Origin: Agrobacterium sp. a22-2
GTDB taxonomy: Bacteria > Pseudomonadota > Alphaproteobacteria > Rhizobiales > Rhizobiaceae
Length of the DNA: 64,000 nucleotides
NCBI RefSeq assembly: GCF_012276985.1
Contig: NZ_JAAXMM010000002.1
Coordinates: 372,001-436,000 of the forward strand
Direction of reading: 5' to 3'
Both the position numbers and the translations under genes were made by a program. The notes beneath the pieces are model-generated. The model saw only the letters and a program-made list of their open reading frames with translations, made no database searches and was not told where the DNA came from. This document shows positions 27,601 through 34,542 of the stretch, in pieces; position 1 is the stretch's first letter; every line of letters begins with the position of its first letter.

Positions 27601-27937
27601 CGATGGCATCCTTGACGTCCTGCACGGCCTGTTCGGTCGGGATTTCCATACGGAACATCACGACTGTCTGGGACTGGCCGTCGGTGACCGTCGATGACAG
27701 TTCGTCGACGCCGGTGATGCTGGCGACGGCGTCCTCGATCTCCTTGGTCACCTGCATTTCCAGCTCGGCTGGCGAAGCGCCGCTCTGAGTGACGGTGATG
27801 GCAACGAGCGGCACGTCGATATTGGGAAAACGGGTGATCGGCAGCGCCAGGAAGGCCTGCGTGCCGACGACCATCAGCAGGAAGAAACCGAGCAGCGGCG
27901 CAATGGGATTGCGGATGGACCAGGCTGAGAAATTCAT
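24614..27937 (-). CDS. RND-family (AcrB/HAE1-type) efflux transporter
   Basis: A 1107-residue inner-membrane proton-driven pump with the classic twelve-helix, two-porter-loop layout. It opens MNFSAWSIRNPIAPLLGFFLL. The first large loop contains QVTKEIEDAVASITGVDEL, and the central transmembrane helix carries the proton-relay acidic pair in TGILVDDAIVEIENI. The C-terminal cytoplasmic tail is long and Arg/Glu-rich. It exports drugs or toxic metabolites through an outer-membrane channel not encoded here. It follows its MFP partner by 19 bp. The substrate cannot be told from sequence. Confidence 0.93.
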   Translation of the reverse strand: MNFSAWSIRNPIAPLLGFFLLMVVGTQAFLALPITRFPNIDVPLVAITVTQSGASPAELEMQVTKEIEDAVASITGVDELSSTVTDGQSQTVVMFRMEIPTEQAVQDVKDAIDEIRGDLPASVDEPIVSKVDVEGQAIQTFAVSSPDMTLEELSWFVDDTVKRALQGQAGIGRIDRYGGADREVRVELDPDRLNAYGITAADVNSQLRGTNLDVGSGRGQVAGAEQAIRTLGDARNVSQLADTTIALSGGRFVKLSDLGTVEDTYEEQKSFSRYDGAPVVTFAVFRAKGASEVTVAETVGKSLDQVRAENPDVDIELINDSVYFTYGNYEAAMHTLLEGAILAVIVVFLFLRNWRATLISAIALPLSAIPTFWIMDLMGFSLNLVSFLALTLATGILVDDAIVEIENIARHIKMGKSPYRAAIEAADEIGLAVIATTFTIIAVFVPVSFMPGIPGQYFIQFGLTVAFSVFFSLMVARLITPLMAAYLMRAEDGMDDHHDNDSAFMKGYTRLVRTTTTHWYARYATLIGAFAFLIGSMALLAQVPGSFLPPEDAGRVTLSVELPPNATLAETERKTDEIYAAVKDLDGVESVFILGGASPKGDLELRRASVTLNLHKIEHSLLKTLVNKGLGSLPVVGQYLPKMHVEGRTRPQWDIELEVFEKLRPIADIRVLKLNDRGERDLAFNFLSKNEEELNDAVGLLEAKLRTVPVLANVSAEGALPRPELQIRPRKDEAARLGITPNQIAETVRVATIGDIDAALSKISLDNRLIPIRVQASLDLRSDLAAIRALKIQTATGATVPLSSVADIDYSEGVSSIKRNNRNRVVTIGADLPQGVALDTASAAFRQTVDQAGLPAGVRLAESGDTKVQNEMQQSFLNAMLLGVLLVLTVLILLFKDVIQPFTILLSLPLAIGGVAAALIITGNALSMPVLIGILMLMGIVTKNAILLVDFAIEMRHQGMHRVEAMVEAGRKRARPIIMTSIAMSAGMLPSALGVGEGGSFRAPMAIAVIGGIIVSTVMSLLVVPAFFLIMDDLSRLLGWLFSRMVGKKEQEPEALPPEALTELAKTNRQALTSMEERLTAMEKRQEATRRAQEPIRIVPRPPLAAE

Positions 27938-27956
27938 CGAGGCGTCCTTCTCAAGT

Positions 27957-29141
27957 CTACATCGCCGCCGGGTCGCGGACAGGGTTGATGTGGTCGCCGT
28001 CGCGCACGAAGGCGCCGGCCTTGGCCACGACTTCGTCGCTGCCGCCGATGCCGTTCGTCACCTGGACATAGGCGCCGTCCTGAATGCCGGTCTCGATCTT
28101 GACCTGCTTGACGACGCCGTCGTTGACGACGCGGACCGTCGAGCCATCCTTGTCGGTGTTGACGGCCGACAGCGGCAGGGCAATGCCTTCCTGCTGATCG
28201 ATGACGATCTCGGCGCTGCCATACATGCCGGCGCGGGCGCGCTCGTCATCGTCGATGGCGATGTGCACGGCGGCAAGCCTTGTCGTGGCGTCGACGGTCG
28301 GCGAAATCAGCCGAACGGAACCGTTGAGGGGCTCCTTTGCGCCAGCCACCTTGACGATCGCCTTCTGGCCGACGGTGATGCGCAGCACGTCCGTTTCCGA
28401 GATATCGGCGACCAGTTCGATCTGGCCGTCGCGAATGATGGTGAACAAGGGTTCGCCGGCACCCGCTGCAATTGCGCCGATCTTGGCGTTGCGCGAGGCA
28501 ACAAGACCGCCGAAGGGCGCCTTGACGTCGGTGCGGGCCAGGTTGAGATCGATATCGGCGATCTGGCTTTCGACCACCTTGATATCGGCCTCGCCGACGG
28601 TCACCGCCTGCTTGGCGGCATTGAGGCGCGCCTGCGCCACGTCTGCCGTAGCCTGGGCCTGCTCGACCTGCGAAATGGAACTGGTGCCGTTGCGGCCGAG
28701 CTTTTCCGTGCGGTCGCGCTGGCGGATGGCGTCGTCGAGATTGGCCTGGGCCTCGATCAGTTGCGCCTGGTACTGGGCGACGCTGGCCTCGGCTTTCGCC
28801 TTGTTGGCCTCGTACTGACTCTTCTGCAGAATGAGCGCGTCGACGTTCAAGGTTGCCAGAATGCCATCGGCCACGACCCGGTCGCCGATATCGGCCTTCA
28901 GGGATTTGATCGACAGGCCTTCGACCAGCGGCTGGACATAGATTTCTTCGACTGCCTTGAGCGTGCCGGTCGCAACGATGCGATCGACCATCTGCCGGGT
29001 CTCGGCCTTGGTCACGACAATGGACGGCAGCTTGGGCGCTGACGGCGTTGCGGCCTGCTCTTGCGCGAGAGCCAGTGCGGGCATGTACAGAGCGCCGATC
29101 GTCATCAGCGCGGCTGCGGTCTTGTGCAGATCTCGAACCAT
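27957..29141 (-). CDS. RND efflux periplasmic adaptor (MFP/HlyD type)
   Basis: A 394-residue adaptor. The signal peptide (residues 1-27) ends near PALALAQEQ. A lipoyl half (ATGTLKAVEEIYVQPLVEG), a coiled-coil hairpin (about residues 110-190, rich in Ala/Gln/Glu), the second lipoyl half (KAPFGGLVASRNAKIGAIA) and beta-barrel parts follow. It bridges the RND pump to an outer-membrane channel. The ATG at 29141 follows GGAAGGGA; an upstream in-frame ATG at 29231 would bury the signal peptide. It is the promoter-proximal gene of the pair. Confidence 0.92.
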   Translation of the reverse strand: MVRDLHKTAAALMTIGALYMPALALAQEQAATPSAPKLPSIVVTKAETRQMVDRIVATGTLKAVEEIYVQPLVEGLSIKSLKADIGDRVVADGILATLNVDALILQKSQYEANKAKAEASVAQYQAQLIEAQANLDDAIRQRDRTEKLGRNGTSSISQVEQAQATADVAQARLNAAKQAVTVGEADIKVVESQIADIDLNLARTDVKAPFGGLVASRNAKIGAIAAGAGEPLFTIIRDGQIELVADISETDVLRITVGQKAIVKVAGAKEPLNGSVRLISPTVDATTRLAAVHIAIDDDERARAGMYGSAEIVIDQQEGIALPLSAVNTDKDGSTVRVVNDGVVKQVKIETGIQDGAYVQVTNGIGGSDEVVAKAGAFVRDGDHINPVRDPAAM

Positions 29142-29506
29142 GGGTCCCTTCCGAGATTTCGGATAATTGTAGTAAAATATAACTATACGGATGCGCAGGA
29201 CGTAATCCGCAGTTCCTCTCCACCAGCGCAATGTAACGCGACGTTGCGTTGCTCCTCCACATCGGCGCTGCTGCTTGATCGTTCCAATGTCCTAAGTTGG
29301 GAAGGCCCGATAGACTTGCAAGGCCTGCTCCGAAGGAATTGGTCGCTGAAATTTTAAGCCGCCGCGCCGCACAAATCAATCAGGCTCGGCAGCAGAATTA
29401 TGTCGTTTTGTAACAGAACAAACAGGCTCTGGAAGTTCTACAGAAAAGGCGCGCGAACAACAGCCCGCGCGCCCGAGTTTTTTCAAATAAAAGCTTAGCT
29501 AAACCC
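29142..29506. other. Intergenic region upstream of the efflux operon
   Basis: 365 bp separate the efflux adaptor start from the substrate-binding protein stop. The part next to the adaptor gene is A/T-rich (about 29160-29195) and is the likely promoter. A strong hairpin near 29448-29473 belongs to the leftward ABC operon. I see no gene in it. Confidence 0.5.
29444..29473 (-). terminator. Terminator of the pyrimidine ABC operon (possibly bidirectional)
   Basis: An 8-bp GC stem (GGCGCGCG 29448-29455 with CGCGCGCC 29466-29473) with a 10-base loop. On the minus strand it is followed by TTTT; on the plus strand a six-T run lies at 29478-29483, so it could stop transcription both ways. Confidence 0.8.
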
Positions 29507-30499
29507 CTATTTCAGGGCGGCGGCGGTGATCTCTGTGGTAAAGGCGCCTGTCGGCTCCTTGCTGATGACCGGATCCGATCCGCCGCCGAGCAAGGTTTTG
29601 ACCGTGCGGTCGTAGTCGGCCTTGTCGAGGGCGCCGTTGGAGCCGGCGGTCAGCTTGGCGACTTCGCCCATCATGCGCTTCTGGTGGCTTTCCGTCTGGG
29701 CACCCGAGGCATCGTTTTCGAGAACGATGTCGGCGGCGTCATCCGGATTTTCCTCGGCCCATTTCCAGCCCTTCATCGAAGCGCGGACGAACTTGACCAT
29801 CTTCTCCTTGAAGGCCGGGTCGGCGAGCTTGTCTTCGAGCGCGTAGAGACCGTCCTCGAGCGTTGCGACGCCTTCGTCTTCATATTTGAAGGTGACGAGG
29901 TCTTCCGCCTTGATGCCGGCATCAATGACCTGCCAGTATTCGTTATAGGTCATGGTCGAGATGCAGGCCGCCTGCTTCTGGAGCAGCGGATCGACGTTGA
30001 AGCCCTGCTTGAGGACCGTCACGCCGTCCGGCGAACCGTCGGTCTTGATGCCGAGAGTCGCCATCCACGATAGGAAGGGATATTCGTTGCCGAAGAACCA
30101 GACGCCGAGGGTCTTGCCCTTGAAATCTTCCGGCTTGGTGATGCCGGTTTCCTTCAGGCAGGTCAGCATCATGCCGGAAGACTTGAACGGCTGGGCGATG
30201 TTGACGAGCGGAACGCCCTTTTCGCGGGTGGCGAGAGCAGACGGCATCCAGTCGACGATGACGTCGGCGCCGCCGCCGGCCAGAACCTGGGCCGGGGCGA
30301 TATCCGGTCCGCCCGGCTTGATCTCGACATCGAGGCCTTCCGCCTCGTAGAAACCCTTGTCCTTGGCGGCATAATAACCGGCGAACTGCGCCTGGGTCAC
30401 CCATTTCAGCTGCAGCGTCACCTTGTCGGCGGCGGCCGCCTGCATCGCCACCAGCGACACGGCGCTGGCCAGCAGCACTGTTGCAATCCTGGTTTTCAT
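29507..30499 (-). CDS. ABC transporter substrate-binding protein (NMT1/THI5-like)
   Basis: A 330-residue periplasmic protein. A signal peptide (residues 1-23) ends AMQAAAADK. Then VTLQLKWVTQAQFAGYYAAKD places it in the NMT1/THI5-like family, which binds pyrimidine-type or related ring compounds (ThiY, RibY and others). KPGGPDIAPAQVLAGGGADVIVDW is the ligand-pocket region. The context with dihydropyrimidinase and preTA suggests uracil, thymine or a dihydropyrimidine as ligand; this is inference. The ATG at 30499 follows GAGGGAA. Last gene of its operon, ahead of a terminator. Confidence 0.88.
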   Translation of the reverse strand: MKTRIATVLLASAVSLVAMQAAAADKVTLQLKWVTQAQFAGYYAAKDKGFYEAEGLDVEIKPGGPDIAPAQVLAGGGADVIVDWMPSALATREKGVPLVNIAQPFKSSGMMLTCLKETGITKPEDFKGKTLGVWFFGNEYPFLSWMATLGIKTDGSPDGVTVLKQGFNVDPLLQKQAACISTMTYNEYWQVIDAGIKAEDLVTFKYEDEGVATLEDGLYALEDKLADPAFKEKMVKFVRASMKGWKWAEENPDDAADIVLENDASGAQTESHQKRMMGEVAKLTAGSNGALDKADYDRTVKTLLGGGSDPVISKEPTGAFTTEITAAALK

Positions 30500-30521
30500 T
30501 GTCTTTGTTCCCTCTTCTTGT

Positions 30522-31391
30522 TTATGCCTGTCCACCACGGACAGACGGATGCCAGAACGTGACGGCGCGCTCGGTGAGCGCCACCACGCCATAGAAGACC
30601 GAGCCGGCGAGCGCGGCAACCGCAATCTCGGCCCAGACCATGTCGACATTGCTGCGCCCCACTTCCGTGGAAATCCGGAACCCCATGCCGACGATCGGGG
30701 TGCCGAAGAATTCTGCCACGATGGCGCCGATCAGTGCCAGCGTCGAATTGATCTTCAGGGCGTTGAAGATGAAAGGCCATGCGGCGGGCAGCCGCAGCTT
30801 GACCAGCGTCTGCCACCATGAGGCGGCATAGGTGCGCATCAGGTCGCGCTCCATGTGGCTGGCGGCAGACAACCCCTGCACGGTGTTCACCAGCATGGGG
30901 AAGAAGGTCATGATGACCACCACGGCGACCTTGGACGGCCAGTCGAAGCCGAACCACATGACCATGATCGGCGCCACGCCGACGACGGGCAGGGCGGAGA
31001 CGAAATTGCCGATCGGCAACAGGCCCTTCTGCAGGAAGGGCGAGCGGTCGATCAGGATGGCGGCGATGAAGCCGAGCCCGCAGCCGGCGACATAGCCGGT
31101 CAGCACCGCTTTCAGGAAGGTCTGCTGGAAATCGGCCCAGAGGATCGGCAGCGAATGGATCAGCCGGATCCAGATCATCGACGGCGCCGGCAGCAGGATG
31201 GCGGGGATGGCAAAGCTGCGCACCACGCATTCCCAGATCACCAGCAGCGTCACGCCGAACAGCACCGGCACTGTTATGTTGACCGCGCGCTGGGTCGGGG
31301 CATGGGCAAAACGCTGGCGCACCAGCCATTCGTTGAGCGCCCAGGCCGATCCCCAGAACACAAACGCAAAGATCAGATAGGCGCCGGTCAT
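30522..31391 (-). CDS. ABC transporter permease (SsuC/TauC type), second
   Basis: A 289-residue permease with six or seven helices. The EAA-like cytoplasmic loop is AASWWQTLVKLRLPAAWPFIFNAL followed by INSTLALIGAIVAEFFG, typical of the nitrate/sulfonate/thiamine-precursor (BPD_transp_1) group. It is encoded between the other permease (4-bp overlap) and the substrate-binding protein (22-bp gap). It probably forms a heterodimer with that permease. Confidence 0.9.
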   Translation of the reverse strand: MTGAYLIFAFVFWGSAWALNEWLVRQRFAHAPTQRAVNITVPVLFGVTLLVIWECVVRSFAIPAILLPAPSMIWIRLIHSLPILWADFQQTFLKAVLTGYVAGCGLGFIAAILIDRSPFLQKGLLPIGNFVSALPVVGVAPIMVMWFGFDWPSKVAVVVIMTFFPMLVNTVQGLSAASHMERDLMRTYAASWWQTLVKLRLPAAWPFIFNALKINSTLALIGAIVAEFFGTPIVGMGFRISTEVGRSNVDMVWAEIAVAALAGSVFYGVVALTERAVTFWHPSVRGGQA

Positions 31392-32272
31392 GGCTTGATC
31401 CCCATGCGCTTGAGGACGGAGGTGTGGGCCAGGCCGACGATCGATACCAGAACCGCGGCAAGGCCGGCGGCCATGAACAGGGCTGCCCAGATCTGGATGG
31501 TCTGGCCGTAATAGGAGCCCGACAGCAGGCGGGCGCCGAGGCCGGCGACCGCGCCAGTCGGCAATTCGCCGACGATGGCGCCGACCAGCGAAATGGCGAT
31601 CGCCACCTTCAACGAGGTGAAGAGATAGGGCATCGATGCCGGCCAGCGCAGTTTCCAGAAGGTCTGGGCAGGGCTGGCATAGTATGTATGCATCAGGTCG
31701 ATCAGGATGGTGTCGGGGCTGCGCAAGCCCTTCACCATGCCGACGACGATCGGGAAGAAGGACAGGTAGGTCGAGATCAGCGCCTTCGGCATGATGCCGG
31801 AGATGCCGACGGCGTTCAGCACGACGATGATCATCGGCGCGATGGCCAGGATCGGGATGGTCTGGCTGGCAATCACCCAGGGCATCAGCGAGCGGTCCAT
31901 GGCGCGGTTGTGGACGATGCCGATGGCCAGAACAATGCCGAGCACGGTGCCCATGGCAAAGCCGGCCAGCGTCGCCGACAGGGTGATCCAGGCATGGTAG
32001 ACGAGGCTGCGCTTGGAGGTCACCGCCTTGTTGACGGTGGTGTCCCAGAGTTCGATGGCGATCTGGTGCGGGGCGGGCAGGACCGGGCGCTCCTGGGCGA
32101 AGCTGCGCTCGACCACCTGAGCAAAGCTGATCGTCTCACCGGCGCGCGCCGCCTGGTCGCGCACGAAGGGCGCATTCAGGTAGATCACGCACAGGTGCCA
32201 GAGGACGAGGATCGCCAGGATGACGGACAGGACAGGCAGGATGCGGTCGCGCAACAGGCTGGGCTTGGTCAT
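31388..32272 (-). CDS. ABC transporter permease (SsuC/TauC type), first
   Basis: A 294-residue permease with a hydrophobic N-terminal helix, a periplasmic loop, then the conserved core LSATLAGFAMGTVLGIVLAIG and the cytoplasmic coupling loop SPAQTFWKLRWPASMPYLFTSLKVA. The ATG at 32272 lies right after the stop of the small EamA-like gene; an open frame continues upstream in another gene's DNA and is not used. It overlaps the second permease by 4 bp (ATGA). Paired permeases with one binding protein are usual for ThiX/RibX-like importers. Confidence 0.9.
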   Translation of the reverse strand: MTKPSLLRDRILPVLSVILAILVLWHLCVIYLNAPFVRDQAARAGETISFAQVVERSFAQERPVLPAPHQIAIELWDTTVNKAVTSKRSLVYHAWITLSATLAGFAMGTVLGIVLAIGIVHNRAMDRSLMPWVIASQTIPILAIAPMIIVVLNAVGISGIMPKALISTYLSFFPIVVGMVKGLRSPDTILIDLMHTYYASPAQTFWKLRWPASMPYLFTSLKVAIAISLVGAIVGELPTGAVAGLGARLLSGSYYGQTIQIWAALFMAAGLAAVLVSIVGLAHTSVLKRMGIKP

Positions 32273-32274
32273 GG

Positions 32275-32610
32275 TCAGACACCGCCCCTGGAGGGATAGA
32301 GCATCAGCCCCATCGACACGACGCCAAGCGCCACGCCGGCGATCTGCACGGGCGTCAGGCGCTCGCCGAACACCAGGAAGGCAATCACATTGATGAGCAG
32401 CAACTGGGCGACGGAAGAGGCGGATATCGCCAGCCCCAGCCCGCCTTCGCGCATCAGCTTCACCATCAGCAGATTGCCGATGCAATAGAGCGCCAGCGAT
32501 CCGCCGAGCACCCAGAGATTGCTGCTGGCAATATAGGCCCGCGAGGCGGTGGCGGCGGCCAGAAAAACGACCATGGCGGCGCCGAGCCAGAGGAGGAAGA
32601 CGGGGTTCAT
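32275..32610 (-). CDS. Small four-helix EamA/SMR-like membrane protein
   Basis: A 111-residue protein with four predicted membrane helices and the EamA-like end LLLINVIAFLVFGERLTPVQIAGVALGVVS. It is half the size of full DMT exporters, like SMR or single-EamA proteins that work as dimers. It is the first gene after a repeat block in the ABC operon and ends 2 bp before the first permease start. A role in moving a pathway product is possible but not shown. Confidence 0.78.
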   Translation of the reverse strand: MNPVFLLWLGAAMVVFLAAATASRAYIASSNLWVLGGSLALYCIGNLLMVKLMREGGLGLAISASSVAQLLLINVIAFLVFGERLTPVQIAGVALGVVSMGLMLYPSRGGV

Positions 32611-32644
32611 GGGCGTGGCTCCAGCGCTTGATTGTCGAGGTTGG

Positions 32645-32840
32645 AGTCACCCCCCTCTGTCACTCCGTGACATCTCCCCCTCAAGGGGGGAGATTGGCCG
32701 CCGACGTTGGGACTTTGCCTGAAAAGCCGTTGATTGTTGTCGCGTACGGTAAAAGCCTCGTCGATCAGGCGGCGGCGCCTCGCTTCTTGCTGATCTCCCC
32801 CCTTGAGGGGGAGGTGTCCGGCAGGACAGAGGGGGGTAGC
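32645..32840. repeat. RIME-like palindromic element, copy B
   Basis: Two hairpin arms face each other. The left (32645-32700) has CACCCCCCTCTGTCACTCCG and the CTCCCCCTCAAGGGGGGAG hairpin. The right (32791-32838) has the matching TCTCCCCCCTTGAGGGGGAG hairpin and GGCAGGACAGAGGGGGGT. The outer ends are inverted copies (CCCCCTCTGTC vs GACAGAGGGGGG). A near-identical layout recurs at 34347-34518. It is typical of rhizobial RIME-type elements. It sits inside the ABC operon, between the ATPase and EamA-like genes. Confidence 0.8.
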
Positions 32841-32886
32841 CAGGAACGCAGACCTTCGACGCCCGGTAAATCGGCCCCTCATCCCC

Positions 32887-32947
32887 GGCGCAACGCGCGT
32901 TGCGCCTGAGCTGCCGCCACCCTCTCCCCGTTTGGACGGGGAGAGGG
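32887..32947. repeat. Paired palindromes next to RIME-like copy B
   Basis: A 20-bp perfect palindrome (32887-32906, centred on GCGC) is followed by an 11-bp stem hairpin (CCCTCTCCCCG 32920-32930 with CGGGGAGAGGG 32937-32947). They lie between the ATPase stop and copy B. They may be part of another mobile intergenic repeat, or act as an attenuator in the ABC operon. Confidence 0.7.
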
Positions 32948-32973
32948 CCAGGCTCAGTGGCAATCCGAAGATA

Positions 32974-33765
32974 TCATTCCTCATAACTGTGCCCCGCTCT
33001 CAAACCTTCGCGAACCCGATGGGCGATCTCCAGGAATTCCGGCGTTTCGCGGATACCGAGCGGGCGGTCCTTCGGCAGCGTCGATTCGATGATGTCGGTG
33101 ACGCGGCCGGGGCGGGGGCTCATGACGACGATCTTGGTGGAGAGATAGACCGCTTCGGGAATGGAATGGGTGACGAAGCAGATGGTCTTGTTGGTGCGGT
33201 CCCAGAGTTTCAGCAGTTGTTCGTTCAGATGGTCGCGGACGATCTCGTCGAGCGCGCCGAAGGGTTCGTCCATCAGCAACAGGTCGGCATCGAAGGAGAG
33301 CGCCCGGGCGATCGAGGCACGCTGCTGCATGCCGCCCGAGAGCTGCCAGGGGAATTTCTTGCCAAAGCCCGAGAGATTGACGAGGTCCAGCGTCTGTTCG
33401 ACCCGTTTTTTCTGCTCGTCGCGCGAAAAGCCCATGATCTCCAGGGGCAGGGCGACATTGTCTTCGATGGTGCGCCAGGGATAAAGGGCCGCCGCCTGGA
33501 AGACATAGCCGTAGGAGCGGTCCTTGCGGGCGTTTTCCGGCGTCATGCCATTGACGGTGATCGTGCCGCTGGTGTGCTTTTCGAGATCGGCAATCACCCG
33601 CAGGAAGGTGGTCTTGCCGCAGCCGGATGGGCCGATGAAGGAGACGAATTCGCCTTTGCCGACCTCCAGGTCGACATTCGACAGGGCATGCACTGGTCCA
33701 TCTCCGGTCTGAAAGGTCAGACAGAGGTTCTTGGCCGAAACAACGGAAAATGGTGCGGATGTCAT
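32974..33765 (-). CDS. ABC transporter ATP-binding protein (SsuB/TauB/ThiZ type)
   Basis: A 263-residue ATPase: Walker A IGPSGCGKTTFLR, Q-loop YVFQAAALYPWRT, signature QLSGGMQQRASIARAL, Walker B LLLMDEPFGALDEI, and H-loop FVTHSIPEAVYLS. These mark the nitrate/sulfonate/thiamine-precursor importer class. It energises the two permeases downstream, although a repeat block of about 360 bp intervenes. The start is ATG 33765, next to a TTG at 33768; no strong ribosome site is seen. It is divergent from the cupin gene. Confidence 0.9.
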   Translation of the reverse strand: MTSAPFSVVSAKNLCLTFQTGDGPVHALSNVDLEVGKGEFVSFIGPSGCGKTTFLRVIADLEKHTSGTITVNGMTPENARKDRSYGYVFQAAALYPWRTIEDNVALPLEIMGFSRDEQKKRVEQTLDLVNLSGFGKKFPWQLSGGMQQRASIARALSFDADLLLMDEPFGALDEIVRDHLNEQLLKLWDRTNKTICFVTHSIPEAVYLSTKIVVMSPRPGRVTDIIESTLPKDRPLGIRETPEFLEIAHRVREGLRAGHSYEE

Positions 33766-33889
33766 CAAGCGGGACCCATCGGAATTCTTGCAAATGCGCG
33801 ACGCATCTGGCGTGCTATCATTAGGCCATGCACGCGTCGCGGCCTATCGGACTTTGTGGTGACGGGCCCTTGTGAGGAGGATTTCAGGA

Positions 33890-34309
33890 ATGGACCACGC
33901 ATCAAAACCCACCTGCCGGATTGTCAAGCCCGGCGCCACCTATGACGGCAAGCAGGGCCTGTCCTATTTCCACGGCATTTCGGCTGAAAGCACGGGTGCC
34001 AAGGGCATCTGCATGCATGTGCTGACCATGCCGCCTGGAACCCGCGCCAAGGCGCATTTGCACGAGAGCCACGAGACGGCGATCTACATGCTGTCGGGCT
34101 CGGCCCATACCTGGTACGGCGAGCGGCTGGAGCATCATGTCATCGTGCATGCCGGCGAGTTGTTCTACATCCCGGCCGGCGTGCCGCATCTGCCGGCCAA
34201 CCTGTCGAGCACCCCCTGCACGGCGCTGATCGCCCGCACCGATCCCAACGAGCAGGAAAGTGTTGTGCTCTTGCCGGAGCTGGATGCTTTGGTGGAGATG
34301 CCGGCCTGA
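33890..34309 (+). CDS. Cupin-domain protein
   Basis: A 139-residue single cupin barrel. HLHESHETAIYMLSGSAHTWYG supplies metal-ligand His and Glu residues in the first cupin motif, and IPAGVPHLPANLS the second. Such proteins may be enzymes or ligand-binding regulators; the role here is unknown. It is divergent from the ABC ATPase and lies between it and dihydropyrimidinase, suggesting a part in pyrimidine or ureide use. The ATG at 33890 is preceded by CAGGA and GAGGAGG. A RIME-like element follows. Confidence 0.85.
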   Translation: MDHASKPTCRIVKPGATYDGKQGLSYFHGISAESTGAKGICMHVLTMPPGTRAKAHLHESHETAIYMLSGSAHTWYGERLEHHVIVHAGELFYIPAGVPHLPANLSSTPCTALIARTDPNEQESVVLLPELDALVEMPA

Positions 34310-34346
34310 GGAGCGGTGCTGCCAAATCGTAGCAGAGTGACTTGCG

Positions 34347-34518
34347 GGGTTACTCCCCTCTGTCGCTCCGCGACATCTCCCCCACACGGGGGGAGATCGG
34401 CCGCTGGCGCGTTGCCCGCTAATCCGGTTTCCGAGATTGCGGATAAGGCGAGCGGACGGCTCCATCCGATCTCCCCCCGTGTGGGGGAGATGCCCGGCAG
34501 GGCAGAGGGGGGTAACGC
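34347..34518. repeat. RIME-like palindromic element, copy C
   Basis: The best preserved copy. The outer ends are inverted (GTTACTCCCCTCTGTC on the left, GGCAGAGGGGGGTAAC on the right). Inside are two hairpins, CTCCCCCACACGGGGGGAG (34377-34395) and CTCCCCCCGTGTGGGGGAG (34471-34489), which are reverse complements of each other. It fills the gap between the convergent cupin and dihydropyrimidinase genes and may serve as a bidirectional terminator. Confidence 0.85.
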
Positions 34519-34542
34519 CAAGCACCGCTATCATTATGTCCG

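Noticed and set aside
34347..34518. RIME-like hairpins read as a CRISPR array
   Set aside because: There are only two palindromic arms in inverted orientation, with no regularly spaced direct repeats and no cas genes.
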